DNA of 64,000 nt from positions 1-64,000 of the forward strand of contig CAYVWB010000013.1 of NCBI GenBank assembly GCA_964455395.1. Reading direction: 5' to 3'. A model generated the notes under the pieces. That model was not told where the DNA came from, ran no database searches, and saw only the letters and a list, made by a program, of their open reading frames with translations. Shown here piece after piece: positions 42,096 through 51,821 of this stretch. Position numbers and translations under genes: made by a program. This stretch comes from CAYVWB01 sp964455395. Lineage in GTDB: Bacteria; Desulfobacterota; Desulfovibrionia; Desulfovibrionales; Desulfovibrionaceae. Positions within the stretch are counted from its first letter, which is position 1, and each line of letters opens with the position of its first letter.

Positions 42096-44456
42096 ATGGT
42101 CTCCGATCCTGCAAGGATGGTCCCGCACATCGCCCTCCCCCCGGCGAACGGCATGAGCAACACCCCCACTCCACCCCACTTCGGCGCTGCTGACACACAC
42201 GACGTGACAGCCGCCCCCACGACGATACTCGTCATCGACGACGACACCCATGTCCGACGCGCCGTGCGCGACTATCTGGAGGACATGGGACGCGTCGTGC
42301 GCGAAGCCGCCACCGGTCTGCAAGGGCTGGAGGCGTTCCGCGAAAGCCCTCCGGACGCCGTGCTGCTGGACCTGCGCATGCCAGAAATGCACGGCCTGGA
42401 CGTGCTCGCCGCGCTCCGGGAGCTGGCTCCGCACACGCCGGTCATCGTGCTCTCCGGCGCCGGCGTCATGGAGGATGTCATCAGCGCCTTGCGGCTCGGC
42501 GCGTGGGACTTCGTGACCAAGCCCGTGCTGGACTTCGCCGTCCTCGGCGACTCCATCGAGCGGGCTCTGGAGCGTGTGCGCCGCATCCGCAAGGAAGAAC
42601 GCCGCCGCGCCGAAATGGAGCGACGCGTGGAGCAAGGCGCGCATCAGCTGCAAGAGGTGCTCGCCCAGCTGGAAGCCCATTACGACTTCCTGGAAGACAT
42701 GCTGGACTCCATCCCCACACCGGTCTTCTTCAAGGACGCCGGCGGCAACTACTTCGGCGCGAACACGAGCTTCTGCCAGTTCGTGGGTCTATCCCAAGCA
42801 CACGTCATGACCGACTCGCCCGAAGACGTGCTGCCGGAGGCTGTGGCCAAAGCTCTGGCCGACTACGAAGCCAACCCCCGCGCCGCTGTCACCTGCGAGC
42901 TGCGGTTCCCCGCTCAGGACGACGCAGGCGAAACGCGCGACCTCTGTCTGACGTTCGGCCCCATCACCCTCACGGAACAGAACGACGCGTCGCCTGGCCG
43001 CACGCGTCATGGCGTGGTGGGTGTCATCTTCGACGTCACGGAGCAACGCCGCGCCGAACGGGAGCTGCTGCGCCAAGCCTTCCACGACCCCCTGACCGGC
43101 CTGGCCAACCGCGAGCTTTTCATGAACCGCGTGGAGGGGGCCATGCACCGCATGCGCCGCGAACCCCGCTGCGGCTTCGCCGTGCTCCATCTGGATCTGG
43201 ACCGCTTCAAGGTCATCGTGGAGAGCCAAGGCCACTTGGTGGGCGACAAGGTGCTGCAAGAGGTGGCCAAACGTCTGGAAGAGGTGATCCGCCGCTCGGA
43301 CATGTTGGCGCGACTCGGCGGGGACGAATTCGCGGTGATGGTGGAGGACTTTCCGGAACGCTGCGCCAACGACGCGCTGCAATCGCCCTCGGCTTTGCGC
43401 GTGGCTCAGCGCATCCAACGCTCTCTCAAAGCGCCCATCCTCGTGGATGGCGAAGCGTATTTCATCACCGCCTCCATCGGCGTGGTCATCGCAGATCCGG
43501 ACTACGAATACCCGGCGGAACTTTTGCGCGACGCCGACATCGCCATGCACCGCGCCAAGTCCAGCCGCGACGGCGCCTGCCAGCTTTACGACAGCGCCAT
43601 GCACGTCCAGGCCCGCGAGGCCCACTATCTGGACACGGAGATGCGCCGCATCCTCCAAGGCCACACCCACGGCGCGGAAGGCTTCTTCGCCCATTACCAG
43701 CCCATCATCCGGCTGGAGGATCACACCGTGGTCGGCTTCGAAGCGCTCTCCCGGTGGCGACACCCGAAGACCGGCTTCATCGAGCCCGGCAAATTCATCC
43801 AGATCGCGGAAGAAAACGGCGCCATCCACGAACTCGGCCGCCTCGTGATGCAAAGCGCTTTGCGCGACCTGCGCGACTGGCGTCGGGAAACGCCTCTGGA
43901 CGACCTCTTCATGAGCGTCAACATCTCCGGCAAACAAGCCATGCGACCCCGTTTCCAGGACGAGGTTTTCGACCTCCTCGCACACATGGACATGCCGCCG
44001 GAGCGCCTGAAACTGGAGATTACCGAGAGCGTGCTCATGGAGGACATGGACGCCGTGAACGCCGTGCTGGAGGAAATCCACGGCCGTGGCGTGGCCCTCT
44101 GCCTGGACGACTTCGGTACGGGATACTCCTCCCTGGCGCACCTGCACCGCTTCCCCATGGACGTCATCAAGATCGACCGGTCCTTCATCTGGCGGCTGTT
44201 GCCCGAACACGGCGTCCAGTGCGCGAAGACGGCGGGACTGGTGCGCGCCATCCTGGCCATCGCGCGCAGCCTCGAACTGGACGTAGTGGCCGAGGGCGTG
44301 GAGAGCCAGGCCCAGACGGCGCTCTTGGCCTCCATGGGCTGCCGGATGGTGCAGGGCTTCTATTACGCCCCGCCCGTCTCCACTGACGAAGTGGCGGAGC
44401 GCCTCCGACGCCAAGGGCTTGTCTGGACTCCGGAAACACCCTCTCCAGCCGCCTGA
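42096..44456 (+). CDS. Response regulator-PAS-GGDEF-EAL protein
   Basis: A 786-residue cytoplasmic regulator. A receiver (about 42-160) has acidic residues at ILVIDDD and phospho-acceptor D92 in LLDLRMPE. A coiled coil and PAS domain (about 205-325) follow. The GGDEF domain (about 330-500) has RLGGDEFAV at about 408-412, canonical for a cyclase. The EAL domain (about 515-775) has E549-A-L, ITESVLME, DDFGTGYSSL and AEGVES intact, so phosphodiesterase activity is expected. It is probably bifunctional, switched by phosphorylation. In-frame ATGs at 42117 and 42153 are alternative starts. No kinase is adjacent. Confidence 0.92.
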   Translation: MVSDPARMVPHIALPPANGMSNTPTPPHFGAADTHDVTAAPTTILVIDDDTHVRRAVRDYLEDMGRVVREAATGLQGLEAFRESPPDAVLLDLRMPEMHGLDVLAALRELAPHTPVIVLSGAGVMEDVISALRLGAWDFVTKPVLDFAVLGDSIERALERVRRIRKEERRRAEMERRVEQGAHQLQEVLAQLEAHYDFLEDMLDSIPTPVFFKDAGGNYFGANTSFCQFVGLSQAHVMTDSPEDVLPEAVAKALADYEANPRAAVTCELRFPAQDDAGETRDLCLTFGPITLTEQNDASPGRTRHGVVGVIFDVTEQRRAERELLRQAFHDPLTGLANRELFMNRVEGAMHRMRREPRCGFAVLHLDLDRFKVIVESQGHLVGDKVLQEVAKRLEEVIRRSDMLARLGGDEFAVMVEDFPERCANDALQSPSALRVAQRIQRSLKAPILVDGEAYFITASIGVVIADPDYEYPAELLRDADIAMHRAKSSRDGACQLYDSAMHVQAREAHYLDTEMRRILQGHTHGAEGFFAHYQPIIRLEDHTVVGFEALSRWRHPKTGFIEPGKFIQIAEENGAIHELGRLVMQSALRDLRDWRRETPLDDLFMSVNISGKQAMRPRFQDEVFDLLAHMDMPPERLKLEITESVLMEDMDAVNAVLEEIHGRGVALCLDDFGTGYSSLAHLHRFPMDVIKIDRSFIWRLLPEHGVQCAKTAGLVRAILAIARSLELDVVAEGVESQAQTALLASMGCRMVQGFYYAPPVSTDEVAERLRRQGLVWTPETPSPAA

Positions 44457-44863
44457 ACACGCCTTTCCGCCGGAGCCTCCTTCCCACACGCCGGGATTGC
44501 GCTTTCGCCACCTCCCCACGCGCCGGCAAAGCGTCACCCCTTCCCCACGAGGTCACATCGAAGAGGCCGCCCCCCCGTCCACTGCCTTGCCCAGCGATCC
44601 GGTCCCTTGGAATCGCTCCATATTTCCGTCTGGGACGACATGACGCCACCGCCTGCCGCCCAGACCATGCCGAATCTCGATCCCGCAGGAGACGCCCCCC
44701 CCCCAATTGAAAGAGCCTGACGAACGCCCGGCTCTCCCCAGCCAGACATTCCCCAGGCTCTCCCGGAGGAAGCGACGCCGCGGCCATTCGCGGCGCGCTC
44801 GGAACCGCGACGCGCGGTCCCTTGTCTCTGACAATTCCTATACGCTCGCCATACCGCGACCAG
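44457..44863. other. Convergent intergenic region
   Basis: 407 bases between two convergent genes. It contains a TTGTC-TCT-GACAA palindrome (44822-44834). No strong hairpin terminator, repeat or credible open frame is visible. Confidence 0.5.
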
Positions 44864-45076
44864 CTAGACCGTCACATCCAGCTTGCCGCCCAGCCCCGTC
44901 ACGGCGCGTCCCGTGGCCAGCGGCGCCGGCCTCGTCTTGTCCGTGGCGTTCGTCACGCCCACGGTTTCGCCGGCGTCGGGGCGCACGGTGTGTTGCGAGG
45001 TGTCCTGCATGAGGCGCTGCGCCTCCATGGCGGCGGCGGCCATTCCCATGCCACCGTATGCGTTGATGCTGTCCAT
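44864..45076 (-). CDS. Small protein of unknown function (70 residues)
   Basis: Starts MDSINAYGGMGMAAAAMEAQ with GGAGC 6 bases upstream. The first half is an Ala/Met-rich helix, and the rest is Thr/Gly-rich and hydrophilic. Its general form resembles small motility-related YjfB-like proteins, but I would not assign it. It lies alone between a convergent gene and the SPOR-domain gene. Confidence 0.5.
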   Translation of the reverse strand: MDSINAYGGMGMAAAAMEAQRLMQDTSQHTVRPDAGETVGVTNATDKTRPAPLATGRAVTGLGGKLDVTV

Positions 45077-45256
45077 GCCTGCTCCTTTGGCTTGCCGCCC
45101 CGTCGAGAAGGGGGATGCGCGTGGCGTCTTGATGAACCGCTTCACCCGTCGTCATGCGTGGGGCCCGGGTACGGTCCTCTCGCCTTCATCCATTGTATCG
45201 GCAGCCACGAGACAAGCCTTTAGGGCGCCCCATGATTTTTTTTTCTGGATATCGCG

Positions 45257-45279
45257 AAAACGCCACCGCGCGGGCGGCG
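45257..45279 (-). terminator. Hairpin terminator of the SPOR-domain gene
   Basis: On the minus strand a stem CGCCGCC/GGTGGCG (45261-45279) is followed by four T (45257-45260). It lies about 120 bases after the SPOR-gene stop. The rest of 45077-45395 holds no gene. Confidence 0.45.
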
Positions 45280-45395
45280 TGCATCCCTCCCGACAACGAT
45301 GGCGTCCAACCAACCTTCCCCATGATGCAGATTCTTCATGACCCCCCAAACGGGAACGCGCCTGTTCCGGAAACGATCGCGCGGCGGGGGTCCCT

Positions 45396-46292
45396 TCAGA
45401 AGCTCACGCCGATGGTCGCAGCAGGGGCGATCTCGCCGTCACGGGTGCGGCTCACGCCCGGGGCCACGTGGAGCCCTTCACGTTCGCCCACGGCCACCCC
45501 GGCGAAGAAGGGCGGCGCCCCCGTGGTCGCCTTGGGCTGGGACCGCGCGTGCATCGTCGAGGGCCTGGGGTCCGCCAAAGCAGCAGCGTGGAAGAAGACA
45601 TCCGGTTCCTCGGACGCGCCGTCCCCATCGAAGCCGGAGCGCGGCGTCGTGAGCGTATCGAGACGGGACGGCGCCGCCACGACTTCCCTTGCCGACCGAT
45701 CCGCCCTTTTCGTCTCAGCGCCCCCCCGGACGCCATCAGGCGCAGGCCCAGGCTTCACCACCCGCACGGGATGCGCCGCCGCGGCCTGGATCTCCGCCGG
45801 GGTGATGTGGCGGATCCGCACGGCGAGCCGTTCCTCCGCGGGCGCGTCGCCATCCGCCATGGCGGCCGTTCGAGCGCTTGGCGCGGCCCTCTCGGGAAAG
45901 GGCAGGACCGCAGCGTACACGCCTTGACGTTCAAAATTCCGACACACGGCGGCCGCGGCGTCACGATTCGGGAAGGGGCCTGCGATGAGCCGGGTGAAAC
46001 GCCCCTGGTCCGGCGCATGGACCACGGCGCGGGCCGGCGCGAGGCCGCCGAGAAGCGTCGGATAGGCCGTCTGAAAGGCGCGCCACCCTTTGTCCACATT
46101 GGCTTCCACCCGGTACGAAGCGAGATGGACGCCCCACTCCCGCCCATCCCGGCCGTTCCCGTCGCTATGCCCGTGCTGGGCGGCCCGGACACCCGGCGCC
46201 CCCATGAGCACCCCGCAGCACAGCCCGAAGAAAAGGCCCGGGGCAATGATGGTCATGAGCCGGACGACATGGGCGCGTGCTGGCCAACGCAT
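45396..46292 (-). CDS. SPOR-domain-like secreted protein
   Basis: A 298-residue protein. The N-terminus is a basic stretch plus hydrophobic segment (LMTIIAPGLFFGLCCGVLMG) ending in VRAA, a signal peptide or anchor. Residues about 50-130 have the SPOR pattern: REWGVHLASYRVEANVDKGW and FTRLIAGPFPNRDAAAAVCR, with a final VYAAVLPF strand. SPOR domains bind denuded glycan strands of peptidoglycan. The C-terminal 160 residues are Ala/Pro-rich and low in complexity. GGAGGA sits 6 bases before the ATG at 46292. Confidence 0.72.
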   Translation of the reverse strand: MRWPARAHVVRLMTIIAPGLFFGLCCGVLMGAPGVRAAQHGHSDGNGRDGREWGVHLASYRVEANVDKGWRAFQTAYPTLLGGLAPARAVVHAPDQGRFTRLIAGPFPNRDAAAAVCRNFERQGVYAAVLPFPERAAPSARTAAMADGDAPAEERLAVRIRHITPAEIQAAAAHPVRVVKPGPAPDGVRGGAETKRADRSAREVVAAPSRLDTLTTPRSGFDGDGASEEPDVFFHAAALADPRPSTMHARSQPKATTGAPPFFAGVAVGEREGLHVAPGVSRTRDGEIAPAATIGVSF

Positions 46293-46591
46293 GGGATTCC
46301 TCCAGGTTTGTCGCGTGTTCCGACGCGCTACCCGACGCGAAAGCCTCGGGGCGACGTATTCGATGACTGCGCAGGCGCTCCCGGGCAGTCCGAGCGTCAT
46401 GCAAGCAAGATGCAGGCCAATCCAATGCATCGAGGGGACGCCGCTTGCCAGGGGCCGACTTCTCTGCAACCATCGTCGTGGCGCAGGCGGCGGCCGACGG
46501 TCTCCCGTGGAGACGCGTCTCCACACTGCTCGAGAAGGGCGCGCCGTCGCATGGGGCCGTCTCGTTTCACATACAACCACAGGGAGTGGCT

Positions 46592-46774
46592 ATGTTGTTG
46601 CCGCAGAATGAAGCAAAGTTCAAGCACTGTCCCTTGTTGACGACGAAAGACGACAAGCTGCGCTTCTGCCTTGGTGCGGCGTGCATGATGTGGCGGTACG
46701 CCAACCCGGAGAAACGCGGCGACTCGGACCAGGGCTACTGCGGCGTGGCGGGGCGTCCGGTAGGGGCGTTGTAG
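46592..46774 (+). CDS. Small cysteine-containing protein (60 residues)
   Basis: Starts at an ATG preceded by GGGAG. It has four cysteines arranged as HCPLL, FCLGAACMMW and GYCG, plus conserved-looking Trp and Tyr, suggesting a small metal-binding fold. It begins 299 bases from the divergent SPOR gene. I do not recognise a named family. Confidence 0.5.
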   Translation: MLLPQNEAKFKHCPLLTTKDDKLRFCLGAACMMWRYANPEKRGDSDQGYCGVAGRPVGAL

Positions 46775-47110
46775 CTCATTTCGGACTTACGCCGCCTTTG
46801 TGCATGAGAATGCGTCGCCCTTGACGGCAAGACGCGTTTCAACGATGGACGGAATGCATCCTGATGCGTGACGACGCCGGGCGTTGTCTCGCGCAATGGA
46901 GTCTTGACGCACGAGCCCTCTGCATCGTCCCGCGCTCCCACGACGCAACTTCGGTACGCCACGCCAGACGCCATGCCTCGGAACTGGCAGTCTGACGGCG
47001 GACGAGAACGCCCAGTCCGACGGGCGAGCATGCGGCTCATCCAAAAAGAAAGGGCCGACAACGTTCACGCCGCCGGCCCCGCAAGGCGTTGGGGGTCCCC
47101 TGTCAGCGTG
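46775..47110. other. Convergent intergenic region
   Basis: 336 bases between convergent genes. Apart from the terminator at 47043-47079, no gene, repeat or RNA is evident. Confidence 0.5.
47043..47079 (-). terminator. Rho-independent terminator of the BON-domain gene
   Basis: On the minus strand a 12-bp stem (arms 47068-47079 and 47052-47063, three G-T pairs) with a TGAA tetraloop is followed by TTTCTTTTT (47051-47043). It lies about 30 bases after the stop codon. Confidence 0.85.
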
Positions 47111-48655
47111 TCATTGCTGCATGGCTGCGACATCCAGGTTGTTGACCACGCGCACCGCGCCGCCCTCCAGCGCGTTTTCGGTGGCGGCCCGGCGCTCCGC
47201 CATGGAGCCCACTTCGCCGGTCAGGGTGGCCACGCCATCGGCGACGGCCACGTTCACGTCGTCGCTGTCCACGAAGGGGCTCCAGAAGAGCTGGTCCTCG
47301 ATGTCGTCCAGGATCTCGAAGTCGGATTCCAGGGGCGTCGCGATCACGGGATACTCGAACCAGTCGTAGTCGTAGACCGTCCATTCCTCATCAATATAGG
47401 GATCATGGATGTAGGGCTGACGATCCTCGCCCACGTCCAGCAGATTGCGCACCCGGGAGACCCCCCGCGCACGCGACGCCGCCAGCTCCGCCTGCTGCTT
47501 CTCGTATATGGTGTCCACGACGCCGCGCAACGTCACCACGCCGTCTTCCACGGCAGGCTCCACTTCGAGGACGTTGACGTCCGGACTCAGCACGAGGCGG
47601 CGCTCCACGGCGTCGCGGATCGCTTCGTCACCGATCTCGGCGCGGACCTTGAGAAGGTTGCGCACCCGCTGCACGCCGAGCACGCTGCGGGCGGCGCGTT
47701 CGGCCGCGGCTCTGGCGGCGGCGCTCGCCACCACGCCGGTCAGCGTGGCCGTCCGGTCCGCCACGGCCACTTCCACGTCAAGCGCCGCAACACGCGGTTC
47801 ATAAACCAACGCGCGCCGCACGGCGGCCGCCGTCTCGGCGGGGTCGCGGCTCACTTCGAGGGCGTCGCTGGCGGCGGGCGCGTCGTCTCGTTTTTCCCCG
47901 GCTTCGGGCAGGGGGACCACCTTCAGTTCGGCGATGTCCACCGCGCGCACGCCTGTCACGTGGGCCAATGTGGCGGCGCGGACTTTCTCCGCCAGGCTGC
48001 GCACGGCGCCGCCGAGCCGCACCACGTCGCCATCGGCCGACACCTCCACACGACCGGACTCCACCAAGGCGTCCCACTGGAGGATGGCCTTCACTTCCTC
48101 GACGATCTGGCCTGCAGGACGCTCCGTCTTGACAACCACGTCGATGGTGTTCTCGATGTCTCGCACGCCGGCCACGTCCGCCACGGCGTTCTCCACAAGC
48201 AGCTTCTCGCGCCAGGAATCCACTTCGCCGGTGAGGGTGACCACGCCGTCCTCCACCCCCACCACCAGGACCTCCCAGGACTCGGTCACAGCGTCCGTGA
48301 CCAGCGCGTCGCGCACGTCTTCGGCCACGGCGGCGTCCGTGCGCCCTTCCAGGCGGTCGGGGGGACGCACGTCGATCTCGTTGATCACCACCGACACGCC
48401 GCGCACCGTGCGGGCCACACGCTCGGCGCGTCGCTTGTCGCGGAGGCTGGTCGTCTCGCCGTGCAGGGTGACGATACGCTCGCTGACGGCAGCGTCCACC
48501 GTATGCTGGTTGACGACCTCGTCCAGCCGCAGGGCGTTCTCCACGGCGATGGCGAGCTCCGCGTCGCTGTAAGGTGGCGTCTGTGCCGCGGCTCGCTGGG
48601 AAATGGCTCCCAGGATCAAACAGGCAAGCAGGCAAAATGTCAGAAGGATTCGCAT
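47111..48655 (-). CDS. Exported protein with six BON domains
   Basis: A 514-residue protein with a signal peptide (MRILLTFCLLACLILGAISQ, cleavage likely after RAAA). Six BON repeats follow, each with the form helix, VxVxVxDGVVTLTGxVxS, helix and a V-RVxNxLxV strand (for example GVEDGVVTLTGEVDSWREKL and AVADGVATLTGEVGSMAERR). The last is separated by a Tyr/Asp-rich linker (about 425-445). BON domains bind phospholipid or envelope surfaces, as in OsmY. Most proteins have one to three, so six is unusual. GGAGT precedes the ATG at 48655. It lies 32 bases after a dehydrogenase gene on the same strand. Confidence 0.85.
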   Translation of the reverse strand: MRILLTFCLLACLILGAISQRAAAQTPPYSDAELAIAVENALRLDEVVNQHTVDAAVSERIVTLHGETTSLRDKRRAERVARTVRGVSVVINEIDVRPPDRLEGRTDAAVAEDVRDALVTDAVTESWEVLVVGVEDGVVTLTGEVDSWREKLLVENAVADVAGVRDIENTIDVVVKTERPAGQIVEEVKAILQWDALVESGRVEVSADGDVVRLGGAVRSLAEKVRAATLAHVTGVRAVDIAELKVVPLPEAGEKRDDAPAASDALEVSRDPAETAAAVRRALVYEPRVAALDVEVAVADRTATLTGVVASAAARAAAERAARSVLGVQRVRNLLKVRAEIGDEAIRDAVERRLVLSPDVNVLEVEPAVEDGVVTLRGVVDTIYEKQQAELAASRARGVSRVRNLLDVGEDRQPYIHDPYIDEEWTVYDYDWFEYPVIATPLESDFEILDDIEDQLFWSPFVDSDDVNVAVADGVATLTGEVGSMAERRAATENALEGGAVRVVNNLDVAAMQQ

Positions 48656-48687
48656 GGTCAACTCCTTTGGCGGGGGGTATGCGCGGC

Positions 48688-49773
48688 TCATGAGGCGCGC
48701 CGGGTTTCAGAGGGCTGGGGGTCGCTTCCCTGGACCACGAGACGGGGGCTCTCGCCAAGTTCGCGGCCGTCTTCGAAGTCCGTGGCGTTCTGCAAGGTTG
48801 TCCGACTGATGGCCTCCAGCGCTTCCTCGGTGAAGAAGGCCTGGTGGCTGGTGACGATGACATTGGGCAACATCAGCAGGTGCGCCAGGTCCTTGTCGTC
48901 CAGCACGTGGCCCGAGAGATCCCGGAAGAAGACGCCGCGCTCCTCCTCGTAGACATCGATGGCCATGCCGCCGAGCTTGCGGGGCTTGCCGTCCGGCGTG
49001 GCGCCGTGGACGCCGCCGGGCAAGCCCTGGACCAGGGCTTCGATGCACGCGTCGGTATCCACCAGGGCGCCGCGGCTGGTGTTGACCAGCAACGCGCCGT
49101 CGCGCATCCTGGCGAGGGTCTTTGTGTTGATGATGTGATGCGTCTCGTCGTTGAGCGGCAAGTGGAGGGTGACGATCTTCGACCGGGTCAGGAGCTCATC
49201 CAGAGGGACGAACTTCACGCCGAGGGCTTCCACCTCCGGCTTCACGGTGCGGTTGTAGGCGAGCACCTTGCAACCGAATCCTTTCAGAATCCGGCAGACC
49301 ACCGCGCCGATGCGGCCAGTTCCCACCACACCCACGGTCTTTTCGTACATGTCGAACCCCAACAGCCCGTCCAGGGAGAAATTCATCTCCCGGGTGCGGT
49401 AGGCTGCGCGGTGGATGTGCCGGTTCGCCGCCAGCATGAGCGCGATGGTATGCTCCGCCACGGCGTGGGGGGAGTATTCCGGCGTGCGCAGCACGGTAAG
49501 GCCCAGCTCGCGCGCGGCTTCCCGGTCGATGTGGTTCACCCCGGCGCTGCGAGCCAACACCAGCTTGGCGCCGTTGCGCTGCAAGGTTTCCAGGACCTCG
49601 GCGTTGACGATGTCGTTGACGAAGACGCACACCGCCGGGAAGCCCTGGGCGAGCTCCGCGGTCTCGGGCGCGAGTCGCGTCTCGAAGTACTTGATCTCGT
49701 GGCAGGTGTCTTGGCAGGCTTGGCGGAAGAAGTGCAAGTCGTAGGACTTGGCGCTGAAGAATGCGATACGCAT
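48688..49773 (-). CDS. D-2-hydroxyacid dehydrogenase (D-lactate dehydrogenase-like)
   Basis: A 361-residue NAD-dependent oxidoreductase. The Rossmann domain has VGVVGTGRIGAVVCRILKGF, the catalytic Arg is in LLVNTSRGALVDTDA, and the catalytic His is in VIVTSHQAFFTEEALE. The N-terminus (MRIAFFSAKSYDLHFFRQAC) matches D-lactate dehydrogenases. An extra loop of about 18 residues (GVHGATPDGKPRKLGG) sits between the Arg and the acid/His region. The start at 49773 removes a long spurious frame. It probably interconverts pyruvate and D-lactate; related hydroxyacids are possible. It is upstream of the BON-domain gene. Confidence 0.87.
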   Translation of the reverse strand: MRIAFFSAKSYDLHFFRQACQDTCHEIKYFETRLAPETAELAQGFPAVCVFVNDIVNAEVLETLQRNGAKLVLARSAGVNHIDREAARELGLTVLRTPEYSPHAVAEHTIALMLAANRHIHRAAYRTREMNFSLDGLLGFDMYEKTVGVVGTGRIGAVVCRILKGFGCKVLAYNRTVKPEVEALGVKFVPLDELLTRSKIVTLHLPLNDETHHIINTKTLARMRDGALLVNTSRGALVDTDACIEALVQGLPGGVHGATPDGKPRKLGGMAIDVYEEERGVFFRDLSGHVLDDKDLAHLLMLPNVIVTSHQAFFTEEALEAISRTTLQNATDFEDGRELGESPRLVVQGSDPQPSETRRAS

Positions 49774-49919
49774 GCGGACATCTCGCTCAAGGTTTGGACG
49801 CCGCAGAGTATTCCGGACGTCTCCATCCTCCAGCAGAACAGACCCCACGCTCCAGGCAAAGGGGAAGCGCAGGGGAGAAAGCCGGTAGATCACGGGGCCC
49901 GACGGAGCCGGTGGGGATG

Positions 49920-50501
49920 TCAGCCGTGGTCCAGCAGCCGGCGCAACCGTCCGAGGTCCGTGGCCATGGCGTCCCGTTGCTGCGGAAAACGCATGGCGGC
50001 GGTGGGGTGACAGGTGACCAGCGCGGGGAACCCGCCCAGGGCCTCCGGCAGGTCGTGCGGTGCGCCGCGCAGAACATGCAAGGCGTCGCGCAAGCCGAGG
50101 ACCTGCCGAGCGGGAATCTTTCCCGTCACCAGGACGAATCGCGGCGACAACGCCTGCAGCTGCCTTGCCAGCCAAGCCTCGCGGCAGATCGTCAGCTCGT
50201 CCAGGCGGGGATTGCGGTTCCTTGGCGGCCGGCACTTCACCGCCGGAGTGATGAAGAAATCCTCCCGGTGGAAGCCGTGCGTCTCCAGGAAGGCGTCCAG
50301 AAACACGCCGGTGCGGCCCACGAAGGGCCGTCCGGTTCGGTCCTCCATTTCGCCGGGCGCTTCCCCAAGCAGGACGACACGTTCGCGAAATGCGCCCTCG
50401 CCGGGCACGGCGCGGTTTCGTGTTTCGCCAAGCCTGCACCGCCGACACCGCTGCGCCCCTCGCGCCAGGGTCTCCAGCGCCTCGTGCTGTTCTCTGTCCA
50501 T
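49920..50501 (-). CDS. Uracil-DNA glycosylase, family 4 type
   Basis: A 193-residue base-excision enzyme with the family-4 marks: a CxxC pair (C19, C22), the active-site motif LLGEAPGEMEDRTGRPFVGR, FITPAVKCRPPRNRNPRLDE, a later Cys, and HPTAAMR as the second catalytic motif. The four cysteines would bind a 4Fe-4S cluster. It removes uracil from DNA. It is divergent from the gene at 50584 and lies 146 bases before the dehydrogenase gene. Confidence 0.88.
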   Translation of the reverse strand: MDREQHEALETLARGAQRCRRCRLGETRNRAVPGEGAFRERVVLLGEAPGEMEDRTGRPFVGRTGVFLDAFLETHGFHREDFFITPAVKCRPPRNRNPRLDELTICREAWLARQLQALSPRFVLVTGKIPARQVLGLRDALHVLRGAPHDLPEALGGFPALVTCHPTAAMRFPQQRDAMATDLGRLRRLLDHG

Positions 50502-50583
50502 AGTCTATGGTACCATGCCTTATCAGATGAGCAAACGCCGCGGCGTATTCGCGCATGCGTGCGCGCCGCAGCAAGGAGCCGCC

Positions 50584-51717
50584 ATGTCCCATGACGACCG
50601 ACGCGCCGACGCCTTGGCCAAAGCCCTGGATGAGATCGCCATCCTGGACCTCGCCTGCCTCGGCGTGGCCAGCTACCTCTACCTGGCGCTCGAGTCCCGC
50701 CAACCGGGGCCCATGTGCATGGGCGCGGCCCGGTTCATGCTGAACGCCCTGAAGCGCACGCGCCAGACAGCGCCCCCCCTCGCCTCGAACTCCGCCGAGT
50801 CCCCGAACGGCCGCAACAGCCATGCCGGACCAGGCCGCAGCCCTGTCGTCATGATCGCCACCGGCTTCCCCATGGGCGGCGGCGTGCCCGAGACGGACGG
50901 CCCCGTGGGCGCCGCCATGCTGGCCCGCGCGCTGGCCAAGACCTGCGGCGCGCGCAGCGTCATCGTCACGGACGAAGCCTTCGTGGAAGCTGTCAAGGCC
51001 GCCTGCATCGGCGCAGGACTGGCGCCCCGGCTGGTGGCGCCGGACGGTCTCGAACAGGTCTCCTACCTCAACGCGGTCCACATCCTCCCCTTTCCTCTGG
51101 AAGATGACGCCTGTCGCGCTCGCTGCGACACGGCCCTGGACTCCATGAACCCCGCGCTGATGGTGGCGGTGGAGCGCCCCGGCAAGAACATCAAGGGCGT
51201 CTACCACGGGATGAACGGCCGGCCCCTGGCCGGTTACGTGGCGGACATCGAACCCCTGTTCAGCATGGCGCGTGAACGCGGCGCGCCATTTCTCGCCATC
51301 GGGGACGGCGGCAACGAGGTCGGCATGGGCCTCATCCGGGAGGACCTTTCGGCCGTGCTGCCCCAAGCGGAACATTGCGGCTGCCCTTGCGGCGGCGGCG
51401 CGGCCGCCGTGCTGGAGGCGGATTACCTGGTGACCGCCAGCGTCTCCAACTGGGGGGCGGCCTGCGTCATCGCCGCACTCTCCGTGCTCACGGACCGGCC
51501 GGACGCGCTCCATGCCCCCGAAGAGGAACGCCGCGCCATCGAGCTGTGCGCCAACTCCGGCGCCGTGGACGGCGTGAGCCTCTCCCCCGTGCCGGCGGTG
51601 GACGGCGTCTCCGCCGAAGAGTGGGAGGGGCTGATGACGGTGCTGCACGGCATGGTTCGGCGCGGCGTGACGGACCAAGGCGACTGGCGTCGCGACGTGC
51701 ATTCACAGTCGCCATGA
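50584..51717 (+). CDS. DUF4392/D-glutamate cyclase-like protein
   Basis: A 377-residue protein related to the D-glutamate cyclase C-terminal domain (DUF4392). Features are VVMIATGFPMGGGVPETDGP, AVERPGKNIKGVYHGMNGRP, FLAIGDGGNEVGMGLI (a glycine-rich acidic loop) and VTASVSNWGAACVIAAL. Family members convert D-glutamate to 5-oxo-D-proline in mitochondria; the bacterial substrate is not certain. AAGGAG precedes the ATG at 50584; the longer frame from 50014 is spurious because it lies over the uracil-DNA glycosylase gene. Confidence 0.8.
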   Translation: MSHDDRRADALAKALDEIAILDLACLGVASYLYLALESRQPGPMCMGAARFMLNALKRTRQTAPPLASNSAESPNGRNSHAGPGRSPVVMIATGFPMGGGVPETDGPVGAAMLARALAKTCGARSVIVTDEAFVEAVKAACIGAGLAPRLVAPDGLEQVSYLNAVHILPFPLEDDACRARCDTALDSMNPALMVAVERPGKNIKGVYHGMNGRPLAGYVADIEPLFSMARERGAPFLAIGDGGNEVGMGLIREDLSAVLPQAEHCGCPCGGGAAAVLEADYLVTASVSNWGAACVIAALSVLTDRPDALHAPEEERRAIELCANSGAVDGVSLSPVPAVDGVSAEEWEGLMTVLHGMVRRGVTDQGDWRRDVHSQSP

Positions 51718-51821
51718 TCTGCGCCCCCCCCGTGAAACGACCGGCCGGAGGTCTTGCCCTCCCATGAGCCGCAGGGTAGATTGATCACCATCCACAACCA
51801 TCTGCGCCAGGAGAAGGCGGT

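Noticed and set aside
48688..51702. 1004-residue single frame covering the dehydrogenase and beyond
   Set aside because: Only the last 361 residues have motifs. The rest runs antisense through the DUF4392 gene and over the uracil-DNA glycosylase region; the real start is at 49773.
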